DNA of 64,000 bases. It comes from CALGDE01 sp964655355. GTDB taxonomy: Bacteria > Cyanobacteriota > Cyanobacteriia > CACIAM-69d. Below are positions 44,259 to 53,665 of this stretch, piece by piece. How positions within the stretch are numbered: the stretch's first letter is position 1; every line of letters begins with the position of its first letter. The DNA is taken from assembly GCA_964655355.1 (NCBI GenBank), contig CAZZMD010000006.1, positions 59,287-123,286 on the forward strand. The letters are read 5' to 3'. Below the pieces are notes generated by a model. That model did no database searches. It saw nothing but the letters and a program-made list of their open reading frames with translations, and had not been told where the DNA came from. The position numbers were made by a program, and so were the translations under genes.

Positions 44259-45293
44259 ATGGCCAATTGTCCTATTCCGGTACCGGTTACCGTGGAGCCC
44301 CGCTGGTTGCAGGAAGGGCTGGCGATCGCGGCGGAACAGTCGGATGTGCGCTTGGGCAAGGTGGCGCTGTTCAATCATGTGGCCATGGCGGCGGCGGGGC
44401 GTTTGTTGCAGTGGCTAGAGATTCCCTGCGATGAGTGTGGCGATCGCCCGCCGATGAGTTTATGGGGCGTGCTGGATTTTGCGGCGCTGGATGTGGTGGA
44501 TGGGGATGGCAATCAGGACGGCGATCGGGATGGGATGACAGCAGGGAAGATCCTATGTCGTCCGGTGGTGTTGCCGACAACGGCGAATGGCGGGGACGAT
44601 GACGGAGCCTTGGTGTGTGAGCTACCGCTGGATCTGCCGGAGGAGACGGTGGCCTGTGTGCCGGTCGGGGTGGATGAGTCCCTGAAACAGGTGTGGATTT
44701 GGGGGTATGTGCCGGTGGCGGCGTTTGAAGTGGGGGTGCGTGGGGCACGGGCATTTCGCTTTGATGGGGTGCCCTGGCGATCGCTGGAGGCGTTGGCGGC
44801 GGATTTGGAGCAGTGGCGAGGGCTATCCCAGGCATTGGCTGCCCAGACGGATTTGTGCGATCGCCTGAGTGCGTTGGTGGGTCCGGTGCCGCTAGTGTCG
44901 TTGGTGGCCCGCTGGCGCGGCGATGGGACGGGGGCTAATTTATTGGGGCAATATCAACAAACCTACGAAGATCCCGAAGCGCTGGAGGCCGATTCATTTC
45001 GGGTGCCTTTGGAAGGGTTGCAGGGCGAGGAAGAGGATGGGGGCGATTATGACTCCCTTGAGGGAGAGGACAGAGAGAGCAACCGTGAGCAGTCTCCGGC
45101 GTTAGGGCGAGTACGGGATTCCTCTAAGGGATCATCCACCTATCGCATTGATGACGATCTTGATGAAGATGAGGAGGACAACGACGAGGCGGCACCAGGG
45201 GATAAGGCTCTGGAGGCGATCGCCCAGGAGTTAGACCAGTGGTTCCAAAGCATGGATGATCAGATAGACGATGCAGCCGACCCGCCGCCTTAA
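44259..45293 (+). CDS. DUF1822-family protein
   Basis: 344 residues, starting MANCPIPVPVTVEPRW two bases after the sigma-like gene, implying translational coupling. The N-terminal domain (HVAMAAAGRLLQWLEIPC, CELPLDL, WIWGYVPVAAFEV) follows the DUF1822 pattern; the last ~110 residues are strongly acidic and low complexity. Its biochemical role is unknown. The pairing suggests a regulator/anti-factor relation, which is inference. Confidence 0.75.
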   Translation: MANCPIPVPVTVEPRWLQEGLAIAAEQSDVRLGKVALFNHVAMAAAGRLLQWLEIPCDECGDRPPMSLWGVLDFAALDVVDGDGNQDGDRDGMTAGKILCRPVVLPTTANGGDDDGALVCELPLDLPEETVACVPVGVDESLKQVWIWGYVPVAAFEVGVRGARAFRFDGVPWRSLEALAADLEQWRGLSQALAAQTDLCDRLSALVGPVPLVSLVARWRGDGTGANLLGQYQQTYEDPEALEADSFRVPLEGLQGEEEDGGDYDSLEGEDRESNREQSPALGRVRDSSKGSSTYRIDDDLDEDEEDNDEAAPGDKALEAIAQELDQWFQSMDDQIDDAADPPP

Positions 45294-45308
45294 GGGATTG
45301 AGGATGGT

Positions 45309-45695
45309 TTAGCGAGTGCCCTGCGATCGCACCCCATCGGCATTGGGAATAATTACGCGAGTACGGTCAACACTTACGGTGGGGGCTGCTGAGCGGCCGC
45401 GGGGTTGACTGACAGCATTGGTCACGGCGGTGGTATCGCTGCCGGTGCCGACTGCGCCGCTGCCCCCCAAGGGATCTGCCCGACCATTCAAGGCGTCTCC
45501 CAGAAACGTATCGCTAAAGCCAGCACGGCTATCCCGGCGGGATTCTTCAAAAAATGCCGGGCGGGGGCGGCGCATTTCCTGGCTTTCTTGGGCGATCGCA
45601 TCCCCAACGCCCATCGCCAATGCCAAACTGCCTAGGGCGATCGCTTGCCCGCCCCGCTTCAAAATCCTTGCAAAATCAGCCACGTAATTTGCCAT
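45309..45695 (-). CDS. Small exported hypothetical protein
   Basis: 128 residues from ATG 45695, preceded by GGGAGGAG at good distance. Residues 1-~35 are a signal peptide (basic FARILKRGG, then hydrophobic stretch, cleavage after DAIAQ). The mature part is Ser/Gly/Arg-rich and probably disordered, with SVDRTRVIIPNADG at the end. No family was recognised. It is divergent from the DUF362 gene; the open frame extends upstream but without support. Confidence 0.65.
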   Translation of the reverse strand: MANYVADFARILKRGGQAIALGSLALAMGVGDAIAQESQEMRRPRPAFFEESRRDSRAGFSDTFLGDALNGRADPLGGSGAVGTGSDTTAVTNAVSQPRGRSAAPTVSVDRTRVIIPNADGVRSQGTR

Positions 45696-45801
45696 GTTTA
45701 TGCTCCTCCCCATGCGCATGCCTCCACTGTCATGATAAGCAAAAGTCCCCGCAAGTTCCCGATCCCTATCTTGGCTGCGCTCTCTACCTATCTTTTTGCC
45801 C

Positions 45802-46647
45802 ATGGCTACCCCTGCTGTTGCAACGCCCACCGCGATCGCCTTAAAAAGTAACGGCTTCGCCGCTGAGTACACGCCTCCCGCCGCTGCCCGCAACGCCAAC
45901 CATATTTTGATCAAGCCTAATCTTGGCTATCCCGAACCGGCACCGGTGACCGTCAGCGTAGGGATGTTGGCGACGGTATTGCAGGCTGTCCGCGCCGCCA
46001 GTCCAGGGGCTCAAATTACGGTGTTAGAGGGGGTTTGCTCCAAGGTTTCCCTAGCGGAAATTGCGGAAATTCACAGCATTGCCAGCGTCTTAGACGACGG
46101 GATGGCGCTGGTGGATGCGGATACGGTGCCCCTTGCAAAATATGAAAATCGCTTTCCCGATCCGGTGCGATTTGAAGCCATGACTGCGCCGGCGCTCCTA
46201 CGGGAGGTGGATTGTCGCATTTCCGTCAGTGCCTTCAAGCGAACCCAGCTTAAGGGGCGAACGTTGGTGTCGGCATCATTGAAAAATTTATACGGGCTAT
46301 TTCCGCGATCGCACTACAAAGCTCGCAGCGCCCACTCCCGGGGGCAGCTCCATCGCCCATCTGTGCCGCAAATTTTGCAAGATGTCTACGGCTGCATCGG
46401 TTATTTATTTGATGGAGGGGTTGTGGATGGGGCGATCGCCTATCTCAGTCCCGATCTCAAGCCGAATCGCAAAAATGCAGCGATCCCCTGCGGTTGGTCC
46501 GCCTATGGCACTGATTTACTCGCCGTTGACCGGGCCATCTGTGACGCCGCCCAGGTGGATTGCCCCGATTATGTGACCGCTATCGAAACCAAACGGGAAG
46601 CGGCGATCGCCCAAGATCCAAATCTTTTTTCTAAAACCCTGCCCTAA
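45802..46647 (+). CDS. DUF362-domain protein
   Basis: 281 residues. HILIKPNLGYPEPAPVTVSVGMLATVLQAVR, then LKGRTLVSASLKNLYGLFPRSHYKAR and WSAYGTDLLAVDRAICD match the DUF362 core, a family sometimes linked to Fe-S proteins; no ferredoxin-type cysteine cluster is present here. Function unknown. ATG 45802 is preferred to TTG 45796. The next gene, NAD(P)HX repair, follows after 11 bases, so the two are probably cotranscribed. Confidence 0.8.
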   Translation: MATPAVATPTAIALKSNGFAAEYTPPAAARNANHILIKPNLGYPEPAPVTVSVGMLATVLQAVRAASPGAQITVLEGVCSKVSLAEIAEIHSIASVLDDGMALVDADTVPLAKYENRFPDPVRFEAMTAPALLREVDCRISVSAFKRTQLKGRTLVSASLKNLYGLFPRSHYKARSAHSRGQLHRPSVPQILQDVYGCIGYLFDGGVVDGAIAYLSPDLKPNRKNAAIPCGWSAYGTDLLAVDRAICDAAQVDCPDYVTAIETKREAAIAQDPNLFSKTLP

Positions 46648-46658
46648 AAACCCTTTCC

Positions 46659-48296
46659 ATGAGTTTTTCCAAATCTCGCCCCCCTCGGCCAGCGATCGCC
46701 CCCTTTGCCGTGACGGCGGCAGAAATGCGCGCGATCGAGGAGCGTGTTTTTGCGGCGGGGATGCCCGTGGCGGCGCTGATGGAAAAGGTGGGGCTGTTGA
46801 TTGTGGAGCAGATTTTAGCCCTTCTGCCCGCCGATACCGACCCGCAGCAGCCCATCAAAATTGCCATCCTGGCGGGACCCGGCCATAACGGTGGCGATGC
46901 CTTAGTAGTGGCGCGGGAGCTATGGTTCCGCGGCTTTTCGGTGCAAATTTTCCATCCCTTCGAAAAGCGAAAACCCCTCACCCAAGACCATTGGAACTAT
47001 GCCCGCACCATCGGCATTCCCATCACCCAATCGGTCGAGGACTTACTCCAAACGCCCGAAATTCCAGCGTTCAATCCACCCCCCAACCCCAACCTAATCA
47101 TCATTGATGGACTGTTTGGCTTTGGTCTAGAGCGTCCCATCACCGGCGACCTGGCCACGGCGATCGCCCACCTTAACGAGAGTGGCCACCCCATCATCAG
47201 CATTGATGTTCCATCTGGCATCCACACCGACACGGGGCAAATTTTAGGAACCGCCATCCGCGCCGATCGCACCCTCTGCCTGGGGCTATGGAAACGATGT
47301 TTTCTCCAGGACACCGCGATCGCCCATCAGGGACAGACCCACCTGATCGACTTCGACCTACCCCTCAGCGACATCCACACCATCCTGACCCCGCAGCGCC
47401 TTAAACGCATCACGCCCCAAAGCTGGTGCCCCCCCGCCCCGCGATCGCCCCTCGCCCATAAATACACCCAGGGCAATTTGCTGTTGGTCGTCGGCTCCCG
47501 CACCTACAGCGGTGCCGCATTATTGGCGGGATTGGGAGCCCGAGCCAGCGGCGTAGGGATGCTCACCCTCGCCGTCCCCAACCCCCTAAAACCGATCCTC
47601 ACCGCCGAGCTACCGGAAGCCCTAATCATCCCCTGCCCCGAAACCGACGATGGCGCGATCGCCCAACTTCCCACCAGCCTGATCAACACCCTCAAAGGCA
47701 AACCCTACGATGCGATCGCCGCCGGCTGTGGCTTAACCGTCCCCACCGCCAAAACCATACTGCCCCGCCTCCTCAACACCAGCAGCCCCCTAATCCTCGA
47801 CGCCGACGCCCTCACCGCGATCGCCACGATGCCTGCCCCCCTTGATCGCGCCGCCCCGACGATCCTGACCCCCCACGCCGGGGAATTTCGACGGGTTTGC
47901 CCCAAGCTCACCGCCATCCTAAAAAGCGATCACATCAGCGCCGCCCAACAAGCGGCCAACCACTGGCAAAGCTTGATATTGCTCAAGGGAGCCCGCACTG
48001 TTTTGGCCAATCCCCAAGGCTATTGTCAGGCGATCGCCCATAGCACCCCTGCCCTCGCCCGTGGAGGAAGCGGCGATATCCTAGCCGGATTATTGGGCGG
48101 ACTTTGGGCCGGCGCACAAGCAGCCGAGTGGGGCGACACTCCCTGGGGCGGCGACTGGTTAGATTGGGCGGCCATGGCGGCGGCGTGGCATGCGGAAGCT
48201 GGCATTCTGGCCGCACAGGAGCGATCGCCCTTAGGAGTCGATGGGCGATCGTTGGCTGAAGCGCTAACCCAGATTGCTGGCCGGGAAAAATTCTAG
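46659..48296 (+). CDS. nnr: Bifunctional NAD(P)HX epimerase/dehydratase
   Basis: Repairs hydrated NADH/NADPH. The N-terminal YjeF epimerase half has GPGHNGGDALVVARELWFRG and IDGLFGFGLERP; the C-terminal YjeF/carbohydrate-kinase-like half has GNLLLVVGSRTYSGAALLAG, LDADAL, LTPHAGEF and the ATP/ADP-binding GGSGDILAGLLGG. Length of 545 residues is normal for the fused form. Confidence 0.95.
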   Translation: MSFSKSRPPRPAIAPFAVTAAEMRAIEERVFAAGMPVAALMEKVGLLIVEQILALLPADTDPQQPIKIAILAGPGHNGGDALVVARELWFRGFSVQIFHPFEKRKPLTQDHWNYARTIGIPITQSVEDLLQTPEIPAFNPPPNPNLIIIDGLFGFGLERPITGDLATAIAHLNESGHPIISIDVPSGIHTDTGQILGTAIRADRTLCLGLWKRCFLQDTAIAHQGQTHLIDFDLPLSDIHTILTPQRLKRITPQSWCPPAPRSPLAHKYTQGNLLLVVGSRTYSGAALLAGLGARASGVGMLTLAVPNPLKPILTAELPEALIIPCPETDDGAIAQLPTSLINTLKGKPYDAIAAGCGLTVPTAKTILPRLLNTSSPLILDADALTAIATMPAPLDRAAPTILTPHAGEFRRVCPKLTAILKSDHISAAQQAANHWQSLILLKGARTVLANPQGYCQAIAHSTPALARGGSGDILAGLLGGLWAGAQAAEWGDTPWGGDWLDWAAMAAAWHAEAGILAAQERSPLGVDGRSLAEALTQIAGREKF

Positions 48297-48299
48297 GAA

Positions 48300-48788
48300 C
48301 TAGCTTTCAAACAACCACGCTTGCAACCGCTTCAGTCCTTTGGAATCGGGGCGACGTCCTAAGCCTTCCTGGAGGTTTTCCTTCACTTCGGCACGGGCTT
48401 CCTCATCCACAATCATCAGTTGCTCCGCCATTTCCACATGATCCCGCACCCCCTTTTGCATTTCTTCCAGCATCGCCGCCGCCAAGTTGACGCGGGATTG
48501 GGCATCTTGGGGATTGAGTTTCACGGCTTTCCTCGCCGCTTTAAGCGCTAAACCACTCTTGCCGGTCAGGAGATATAGCCAAGAAATACAGGTCCACGCC
48601 GCCGCACTCTTGGGCGCGCGATCGCACACTTCCTTAAATAGGGGCAATAAATCTTCCGCGTTCTCGCCGTTCTGATAACGCTGTAAGCCCGCCTGAAACT
48701 GCTCTTCCGGGGACATCATCGCGGGTGCAGCATCTGGGGTGGTTTCGGGGGCGGTGCTTTCGGGTGCCATATCTGCCGTGTCTACCAT
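48300..48788 (-). CDS. Small TPR-like protein
   Basis: 162 residues. After a disordered acidic/Pro/Ala N-terminus, residues ~28-140 form TPR-like helices (QFQAGLQRYQNGENAEDLLPLFKEV, AAWTCISWLYLLTGKSGLALKAARKAVKLNPQDAQ). It is likely a protein-interaction adaptor conserved in cyanobacteria; the partner is unknown. Converges with the NAD(P)HX repair gene at four bases. Confidence 0.75.
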   Translation of the reverse strand: MVDTADMAPESTAPETTPDAAPAMMSPEEQFQAGLQRYQNGENAEDLLPLFKEVCDRAPKSAAAWTCISWLYLLTGKSGLALKAARKAVKLNPQDAQSRVNLAAAMLEEMQKGVRDHVEMAEQLMIVDEEARAEVKENLQEGLGRRPDSKGLKRLQAWLFES

Positions 48789-48912
48789 GATGTTGCGGGG
48801 CCAGTCCCCAAAATAAAAGGACGTACGCTATGGTCCCATCTGACCTGGAATCCTGGCAACTTTTCCATGGCTTCCCCCTGCTTGCCGCCACTGCCCCCGC
48901 CAGCGCCTGACC

Positions 48913-49623
48913 CTAAATCACCGAGGACGTCGTGGGTTTGGCATAGATATAGTCAAACTCGAACGCCAATTTCTCTGAAAAATTACCGATATAGGTAATC
49001 GCTTCCAGGTCAAAGATCTCGAAGATAAAATCGAGGGCTTCGGCGGTGGAGAGTTTCGGGCGACGGTAATAGTGATTGCCAGCAGGGTCGCGATTCAGGC
49101 GTTTTTCGGTGGCAAGCTTGGCGCGGGTGGGTTTGATATAGCGATAAAACAGCATCGCCTGGGTGGAATATTTCCCCTGCAGCTCAAAAAATCGCTGTTG
49201 CTCCATAAAGCTCATACGAAAGATCATCTGAATAATTTCGACGCCGACGATAAATGTCAGCAGCATATTCAGGTAATCCGGGGTGGGGCGCTCAGGAATA
49301 ATCCCGGTGAGCATGTAGTACCGGTAGTAGTACTCCCGCACATCGGCATCTTTGATTTCCTTGTCAATGTGAAAGGGTTTGAGGATATCTTTCACGCGAC
49401 GGTGCAGAAATTTGCGCGATCGCTCGGACAGGATGGAAATTTCCCGCTGGATGAGATCGTTGAGGGCCTGGTGCTGCTGCTCGGGGGAGATGGTGGCGAA
49501 TAGGGTCAAGGCATTCAGCACAAATCGCCGAGTGCTCGCATCTCGAGTCTCAAACTCGTCCAAAAAATGCGTCGGCAAGACCTTCGCCCCATCCAAGCGT
49601 CGTTCTCCAAATTTGCGACTCAT
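48913..49623 (-). CDS. Conserved hypothetical protein, 236 aa
   Basis: I do not recognise a family. It is rich in Arg, Tyr and Phe, helical, and has one moderately hydrophobic stretch (LNMLLTFIVGVEIIQMIF, about residues 118-136) too polar at its edges to be a sure membrane helix. The central DVREYYYRYYMLTG and end FSEKLAFEFDYIYA are distinctive for searching. Codon use and HIP1 density match neighbours, so it looks native. Confidence 0.65.
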   Translation of the reverse strand: MSRKFGERRLDGAKVLPTHFLDEFETRDASTRRFVLNALTLFATISPEQQHQALNDLIQREISILSERSRKFLHRRVKDILKPFHIDKEIKDADVREYYYRYYMLTGIIPERPTPDYLNMLLTFIVGVEIIQMIFRMSFMEQQRFFELQGKYSTQAMLFYRYIKPTRAKLATEKRLNRDPAGNHYYRRPKLSTAEALDFIFEIFDLEAITYIGNFSEKLAFEFDYIYAKPTTSSVI

Positions 49624-49728
49624 GGTACTTTTTGCTACCCAGGTTTGCTGATCACAGACAATCGGCCAACACGTCTGGAAGTGGCAAAGATGGGGCAGTT
49701 TACCGAGACCCCCCTACGGGTCAAATCC

Positions 49729-51333
49729 CTAATAGGAGTCGTAGGGCGATCGCCCGTAGGTTTGTCCCAGGTCCCGAAGGCGATCGCCCAATTCTGGGGT
49801 CAAGGCTCCTTCAGGACAGCGCCACATCCAATTTCCTTCCGCTAAGCCGGGGGTATTCATCCGATCAACGGCACCGAGCCCAAAGCAGTCCTGCAGGGGC
49901 ACAATCGCCCACCGCGCAACTGAACTGAAGGCCAGGCGAATCAGATCCCATTGGATCCCCGCTGAACCGACATACCCGAGATAGTGATGCACTCTGCCCT
50001 GATCCTCTGGCGATCGCTCGTAGAACCAACCCACGGTGGTGTTGTTATCGTGGGTGCCCGTATAGACCACGCAATTAGGATTACTATAATTGTGCGGCAA
50101 ATACGGGTTTCCGTGTCCAGAATCGAAGGCAAAATGCAAGATCTTCATCCCTGGGAAGTCAAATTTGTCACGTAATGCTTCCACTTCCGGCGTAATGACG
50201 CCAAGATCTTCGGCAATAATGGGCAATTGTCCCAGGGCGCTGTTAACAGCTTCAAACAGTGCGACCCCTGGTCCGGGTAACCACTCCCCTTTTACGGCCA
50301 CGGTTTCCCCATGGGGCACCGCCCAAAAGGACTCAAACCCACGGAAATGGTCGATGCGCATCCAATCCACCAGGGTGAGGGTGTGACGAATGCGATCGAT
50401 CCACCATTGATATCCGGTTTTATCCAAGGCCTCCCAGTCGTAGACCGGGTTGCCCCAAAGCTGCCCCGTTGCGCTGAAATAATCCGGCGGCACCCCGGCC
50501 ATTTGAGCAGGCTCCTGGGTGTCCTCGGTCAAGCAAAACAGCTCCGGGTTCGACCACACATCGGCGCTATCGAAGGCCACATAAATGGGAATATCCCCAA
50601 AAATTTCGACCCCTTTTTCGTGGGCATAGGCCTTCAGCAATCCCCACTGGTCATAGAACACAAATTGCAGGAATTTATGGAAGGCGATCGCATCGGCATA
50701 TTTTGACTGCGCTTGGGCGATCGCCGTTGCCTCCCGCTTCGCCAATCCCGCCGGCCATTCATTCCAAGCACAGTCGGGATTATGGTCCTTCAGGGCCATA
50801 AACAGCGCGTAATCATCCAGCCAATCGGTATTCTCCGCGCAAAAGGCTTCGAACTGCTCTAAGTTGGTCGGCACTTTAACGAACAATTCTTCCGGCTGCA
50901 CGTCCTCCCGTTCATCATCATCCGCCTCGTTGATCTCCTCCGCCATCTGTTTCAGGATGGGGTCCGGATTAACCTTGAAAACTTCAAAGGCTTTTTTGAA
51001 GAGGGGGAATTTCAGGGCAATGATGTGGTCATAATTCACCCGATCCCCAGGGAGATAGGGATAGTCATCCAGGTCCTGGTTTTCAATCCAACCGCGATCG
51101 CGCAATCCTTCGGGGCTGATCAACAGCGGATTGCCCGCGATCGCCGAATAGCAAAGATAAGGGGAATTAGCAAAGCCCGTCGGACCCAGGGGCAAAATCT
51201 GCCAGAGCTTTTGTTTCGCCGCCGCCATCCAATCTACAAATCGATAGGCCTCCGGTCCCAGATCCCCAATACCAAAGGGACTGGGCAGGGAAGTGGGGTG
51301 CAACAACAGGCCGCAGGCGCGATCAATAGCCAT
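49729..51333 (-). CDS. malQ: 4-alpha-glucanotransferase
   Basis: GH77 amylomaltase that transfers glucan segments during glycogen/maltodextrin metabolism. ACGLLLHPTSLPSPFGIGDLG opens the 534-residue protein, followed by the catalytic blocks MRIDHFRGFESFWAVPHGE (nucleophile Asp), IIAEDLGVITPEV (acid Glu) and VVYTGTHDNNTTVGWF. Complete and normal length. Confidence 0.96.
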   Translation of the reverse strand: MAIDRACGLLLHPTSLPSPFGIGDLGPEAYRFVDWMAAAKQKLWQILPLGPTGFANSPYLCYSAIAGNPLLISPEGLRDRGWIENQDLDDYPYLPGDRVNYDHIIALKFPLFKKAFEVFKVNPDPILKQMAEEINEADDDEREDVQPEELFVKVPTNLEQFEAFCAENTDWLDDYALFMALKDHNPDCAWNEWPAGLAKREATAIAQAQSKYADAIAFHKFLQFVFYDQWGLLKAYAHEKGVEIFGDIPIYVAFDSADVWSNPELFCLTEDTQEPAQMAGVPPDYFSATGQLWGNPVYDWEALDKTGYQWWIDRIRHTLTLVDWMRIDHFRGFESFWAVPHGETVAVKGEWLPGPGVALFEAVNSALGQLPIIAEDLGVITPEVEALRDKFDFPGMKILHFAFDSGHGNPYLPHNYSNPNCVVYTGTHDNNTTVGWFYERSPEDQGRVHHYLGYVGSAGIQWDLIRLAFSSVARWAIVPLQDCFGLGAVDRMNTPGLAEGNWMWRCPEGALTPELGDRLRDLGQTYGRSPYDSY

Positions 51334-51560
51334 GGAAAAATACCAAGTTTGGGCTACCCAAGACGGGTCAGCCCTGACTCTAGCACCGAGATTTTTTAGG
51401 ATGAGCCTTGGTTAAGCCGCCTTTGCGAATCGTCGTAGACCGCATTGTTTGAGGCACTTTTACGGGATTTCACGCGCAATCTTTGGTGATTTTTAGGGGC
51501 ATTCGTTAACACTGTCAGCGATTCGCCATCCCCCACCCAGCAGTCCACCCCGTTAGCGGT

Positions 51561-52994
51561 CTAGCTCGCCTCCAATGCCGACGGCAAAGTGACCGTCACC
51601 GTGGTGCCCTGGTTCAGTTCGCTGGCGATCGCGATGGTGCCCTGGTGATTGTCGGTAATGGTTTGGGCGATCGCCAACCCCAATCCCGAGCCCCCCACAA
51701 TGCCCCGCTCCTGGATCAATCGCTGACGACTGCGGGCCGGATCCACCCGATAAAACCGGTCGAATAATTTACTAAGATCCGCCGCCGGGATCCCGACCCC
51801 CGTATCCCGCACCTGAATTTCCACGCTGGGATTATCTGATATCCGCTCTGAAATCCGCCGCAACTGTACCGTCACCTGTCCCCCCGGCTCCGTGTACTGC
51901 ACCCCATTACTAATCAAATTAGTCAACAGCCGCGCCAACTGATCGCGATCGCCCTCCACCCCATAGCTCACCCAATCGTCCGCGCTATCTTCCTCTCCCT
52001 CCATGACTTCCAACTCCAACTGCACCCCCTTTTGGTCAGCGATCGCCTCCTGCTCCTCAATCACCGCCGCCACCAATAAATCCAACTCCACCAGCTCCCC
52101 CTGTACCTCCACACGCCCCCCATCCTGCCGCGCCAAAAATAATAAATCCTCCACCAATCGCCCCAGTCGTCGGGTCAATCGCTCCATTGTCTCCAACTGC
52201 GATCGCTCCATCACCGGCTCCGAGTCCGCCAAGGCCACCTGCACTTGGGTTTGAATCGTGGCGATCGGATTCCGTAACTCATGGGAGGCATCTGCCGTAA
52301 ACTGCCGCAATTGTTGATAGGAGTCCCGCACCGGCTCCATCGCCAACCCAGACAAAAACCACGCCAACGCCCACACGGCGATCGCCATCACCGTCATCCC
52401 TACGGTCAATTCCTTGAACAATTGCTGCACCGGCTGGGCCACCTCAAACCAGGGATGACTCACCCGTAAATAGCCCAACAACTGCCCCCGCAACCGCACC
52501 GGCTCCGTCACCTGCCGCAACACAATTGGCGACGTAAACCCCCCTTCCCCCAGGTCCAGCCCCGACGCAATCTCCGCCGGCGATCGCCGTGCCTGAGCGG
52601 GCGCGGTCACCGTTTCCCCCCGGGGATTGACGTGTAAGGGCACCTGAATGGGATAGGCAAAGGACGTCCACAGTAACTGTCCCGTGGGATCAAACCATTC
52701 CAAATCAATGCGATCGTCCTCCACCCCATCCCACACATCATCCCCATCCAACAGCGCCGTCCGCCGAAAACTCGCCTCCCAATCCACGCTATCCACAGCC
52801 CCATTGGCCCCGTTAACCCCATCAATGGAGAGCGATCGCACCACCACCTCCACCACATGATTCAGGGTGTCATCCACCCGCTCAATCAATGTCGATCGGG
52901 CATAGCCATAAAACCCCGCCGCCACCAACAACAGCAACACCGCCGTCACCGTCGCGTACCACAAAGCCAACCGCCGCCGCGTCGCCTGAAACAT
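51561..52994 (-). CDS. Membrane sensor histidine kinase
   Basis: 477 residues: transmembrane helix ~9-31, a ~165-residue extracytoplasmic sensor, second helix ~197-217, HisKA with phospho-accepting His 238 (DASHELRNPIATIQTQV), and HATPase with N box LLTNLISNGVQYT, G1 VRDTGVGIP and G2 GGSGLGLAIAQ. General type resembles Synechocystis RppB/NrsS-like kinases, but the signal cannot be read. No response regulator is adjacent, so it is an orphan here. Confidence 0.92.
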   Translation of the reverse strand: MFQATRRRLALWYATVTAVLLLLVAAGFYGYARSTLIERVDDTLNHVVEVVVRSLSIDGVNGANGAVDSVDWEASFRRTALLDGDDVWDGVEDDRIDLEWFDPTGQLLWTSFAYPIQVPLHVNPRGETVTAPAQARRSPAEIASGLDLGEGGFTSPIVLRQVTEPVRLRGQLLGYLRVSHPWFEVAQPVQQLFKELTVGMTVMAIAVWALAWFLSGLAMEPVRDSYQQLRQFTADASHELRNPIATIQTQVQVALADSEPVMERSQLETMERLTRRLGRLVEDLLFLARQDGGRVEVQGELVELDLLVAAVIEEQEAIADQKGVQLELEVMEGEEDSADDWVSYGVEGDRDQLARLLTNLISNGVQYTEPGGQVTVQLRRISERISDNPSVEIQVRDTGVGIPAADLSKLFDRFYRVDPARSRQRLIQERGIVGGSGLGLAIAQTITDNHQGTIAIASELNQGTTVTVTLPSALEAS

Positions 52995-53101
52995 TTGCGT
53001 TTGTCACCCCTGGCCTAGTTTTGGATCGTAAGGTGATTCAGAGTAATTCGTAGAATGCCTGATGACCGTTGCTGCGCAGGGCCGATAAGACCGCTGAGGA
53101 T

Positions 53102-53611
53102 ATGGTGTTACAAACCAACCGTCTAATTTTACGAGAGTTCAAACCTGGGGATCTTGAGTATCTAGGCTCGATTCTTGTGAACCCTCAGGTTATGAAGTTC
53201 TCATCCTCAGGTCCTTGCTCCATTGAGGAAGCGCAGATACGCCTCGAAAAGTTTATCGAGTCCTATCAAATATTTGGCTTTGGAAAATGGGCCGTATGCC
53301 TCCGAGGCAGCAATCAGTTAATTGGATATTGTGGGATCGCTATGGAGAAAATTGATGGAAAAGATGAAAAGGAATTAGGATACCGATTGGATTCGCAATA
53401 CTGGGGTCAAGGGCTGGCAACAGAAGCGGCATCCGCCACCGTCAAGTATGGGTTTGAGGCGCTCAATCTACCATACATTCTTGGAGTCGTTGAGCGCAGT
53501 AACCAAGCCTCTGTAAGAGTTCTTGAGAAGGTGGGAATGAAATATGAACGAGTCACCATTTTCCAAGGATCAGAAATGGATGTATATCGCATCACCAGTT
53601 CTGAGTTATAG
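53102..53611 (+). CDS. GNAT N-acetyltransferase, RimJ/RimL type
   Basis: 169 residues starting MVLQTNRLILREFKPGDLEY. The acetyl-CoA loop is GYRLDSQYWGQGLATEAA and the C-terminal block is VERSNQASVRVLEKVGMKYE. Such enzymes acetylate ribosomal protein N-termini, small molecules or antibiotics; the substrate is unknown. It is AT-rich and lacks HIP1 compared with neighbours, suggesting acquisition. Confidence 0.9.
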   Translation: MVLQTNRLILREFKPGDLEYLGSILVNPQVMKFSSSGPCSIEEAQIRLEKFIESYQIFGFGKWAVCLRGSNQLIGYCGIAMEKIDGKDEKELGYRLDSQYWGQGLATEAASATVKYGFEALNLPYILGVVERSNQASVRVLEKVGMKYERVTIFQGSEMDVYRITSSEL

Positions 53612-53622
53612 ACCCCAAAAAG

Positions 53623-53650
53623 GATAGACTTTACGACCGGACTGTCTATC
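53623..53650. terminator. Possible terminator between GNAT and Uma2 genes
   Basis: GATAGAC (53623-53629) pairs with GTCTATC (53644-53650) around a 14-base loop between convergent genes. The T tract is weak. Confidence 0.4.
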
Positions 53651-53665
53651 TGTTGATTGCCTGGC

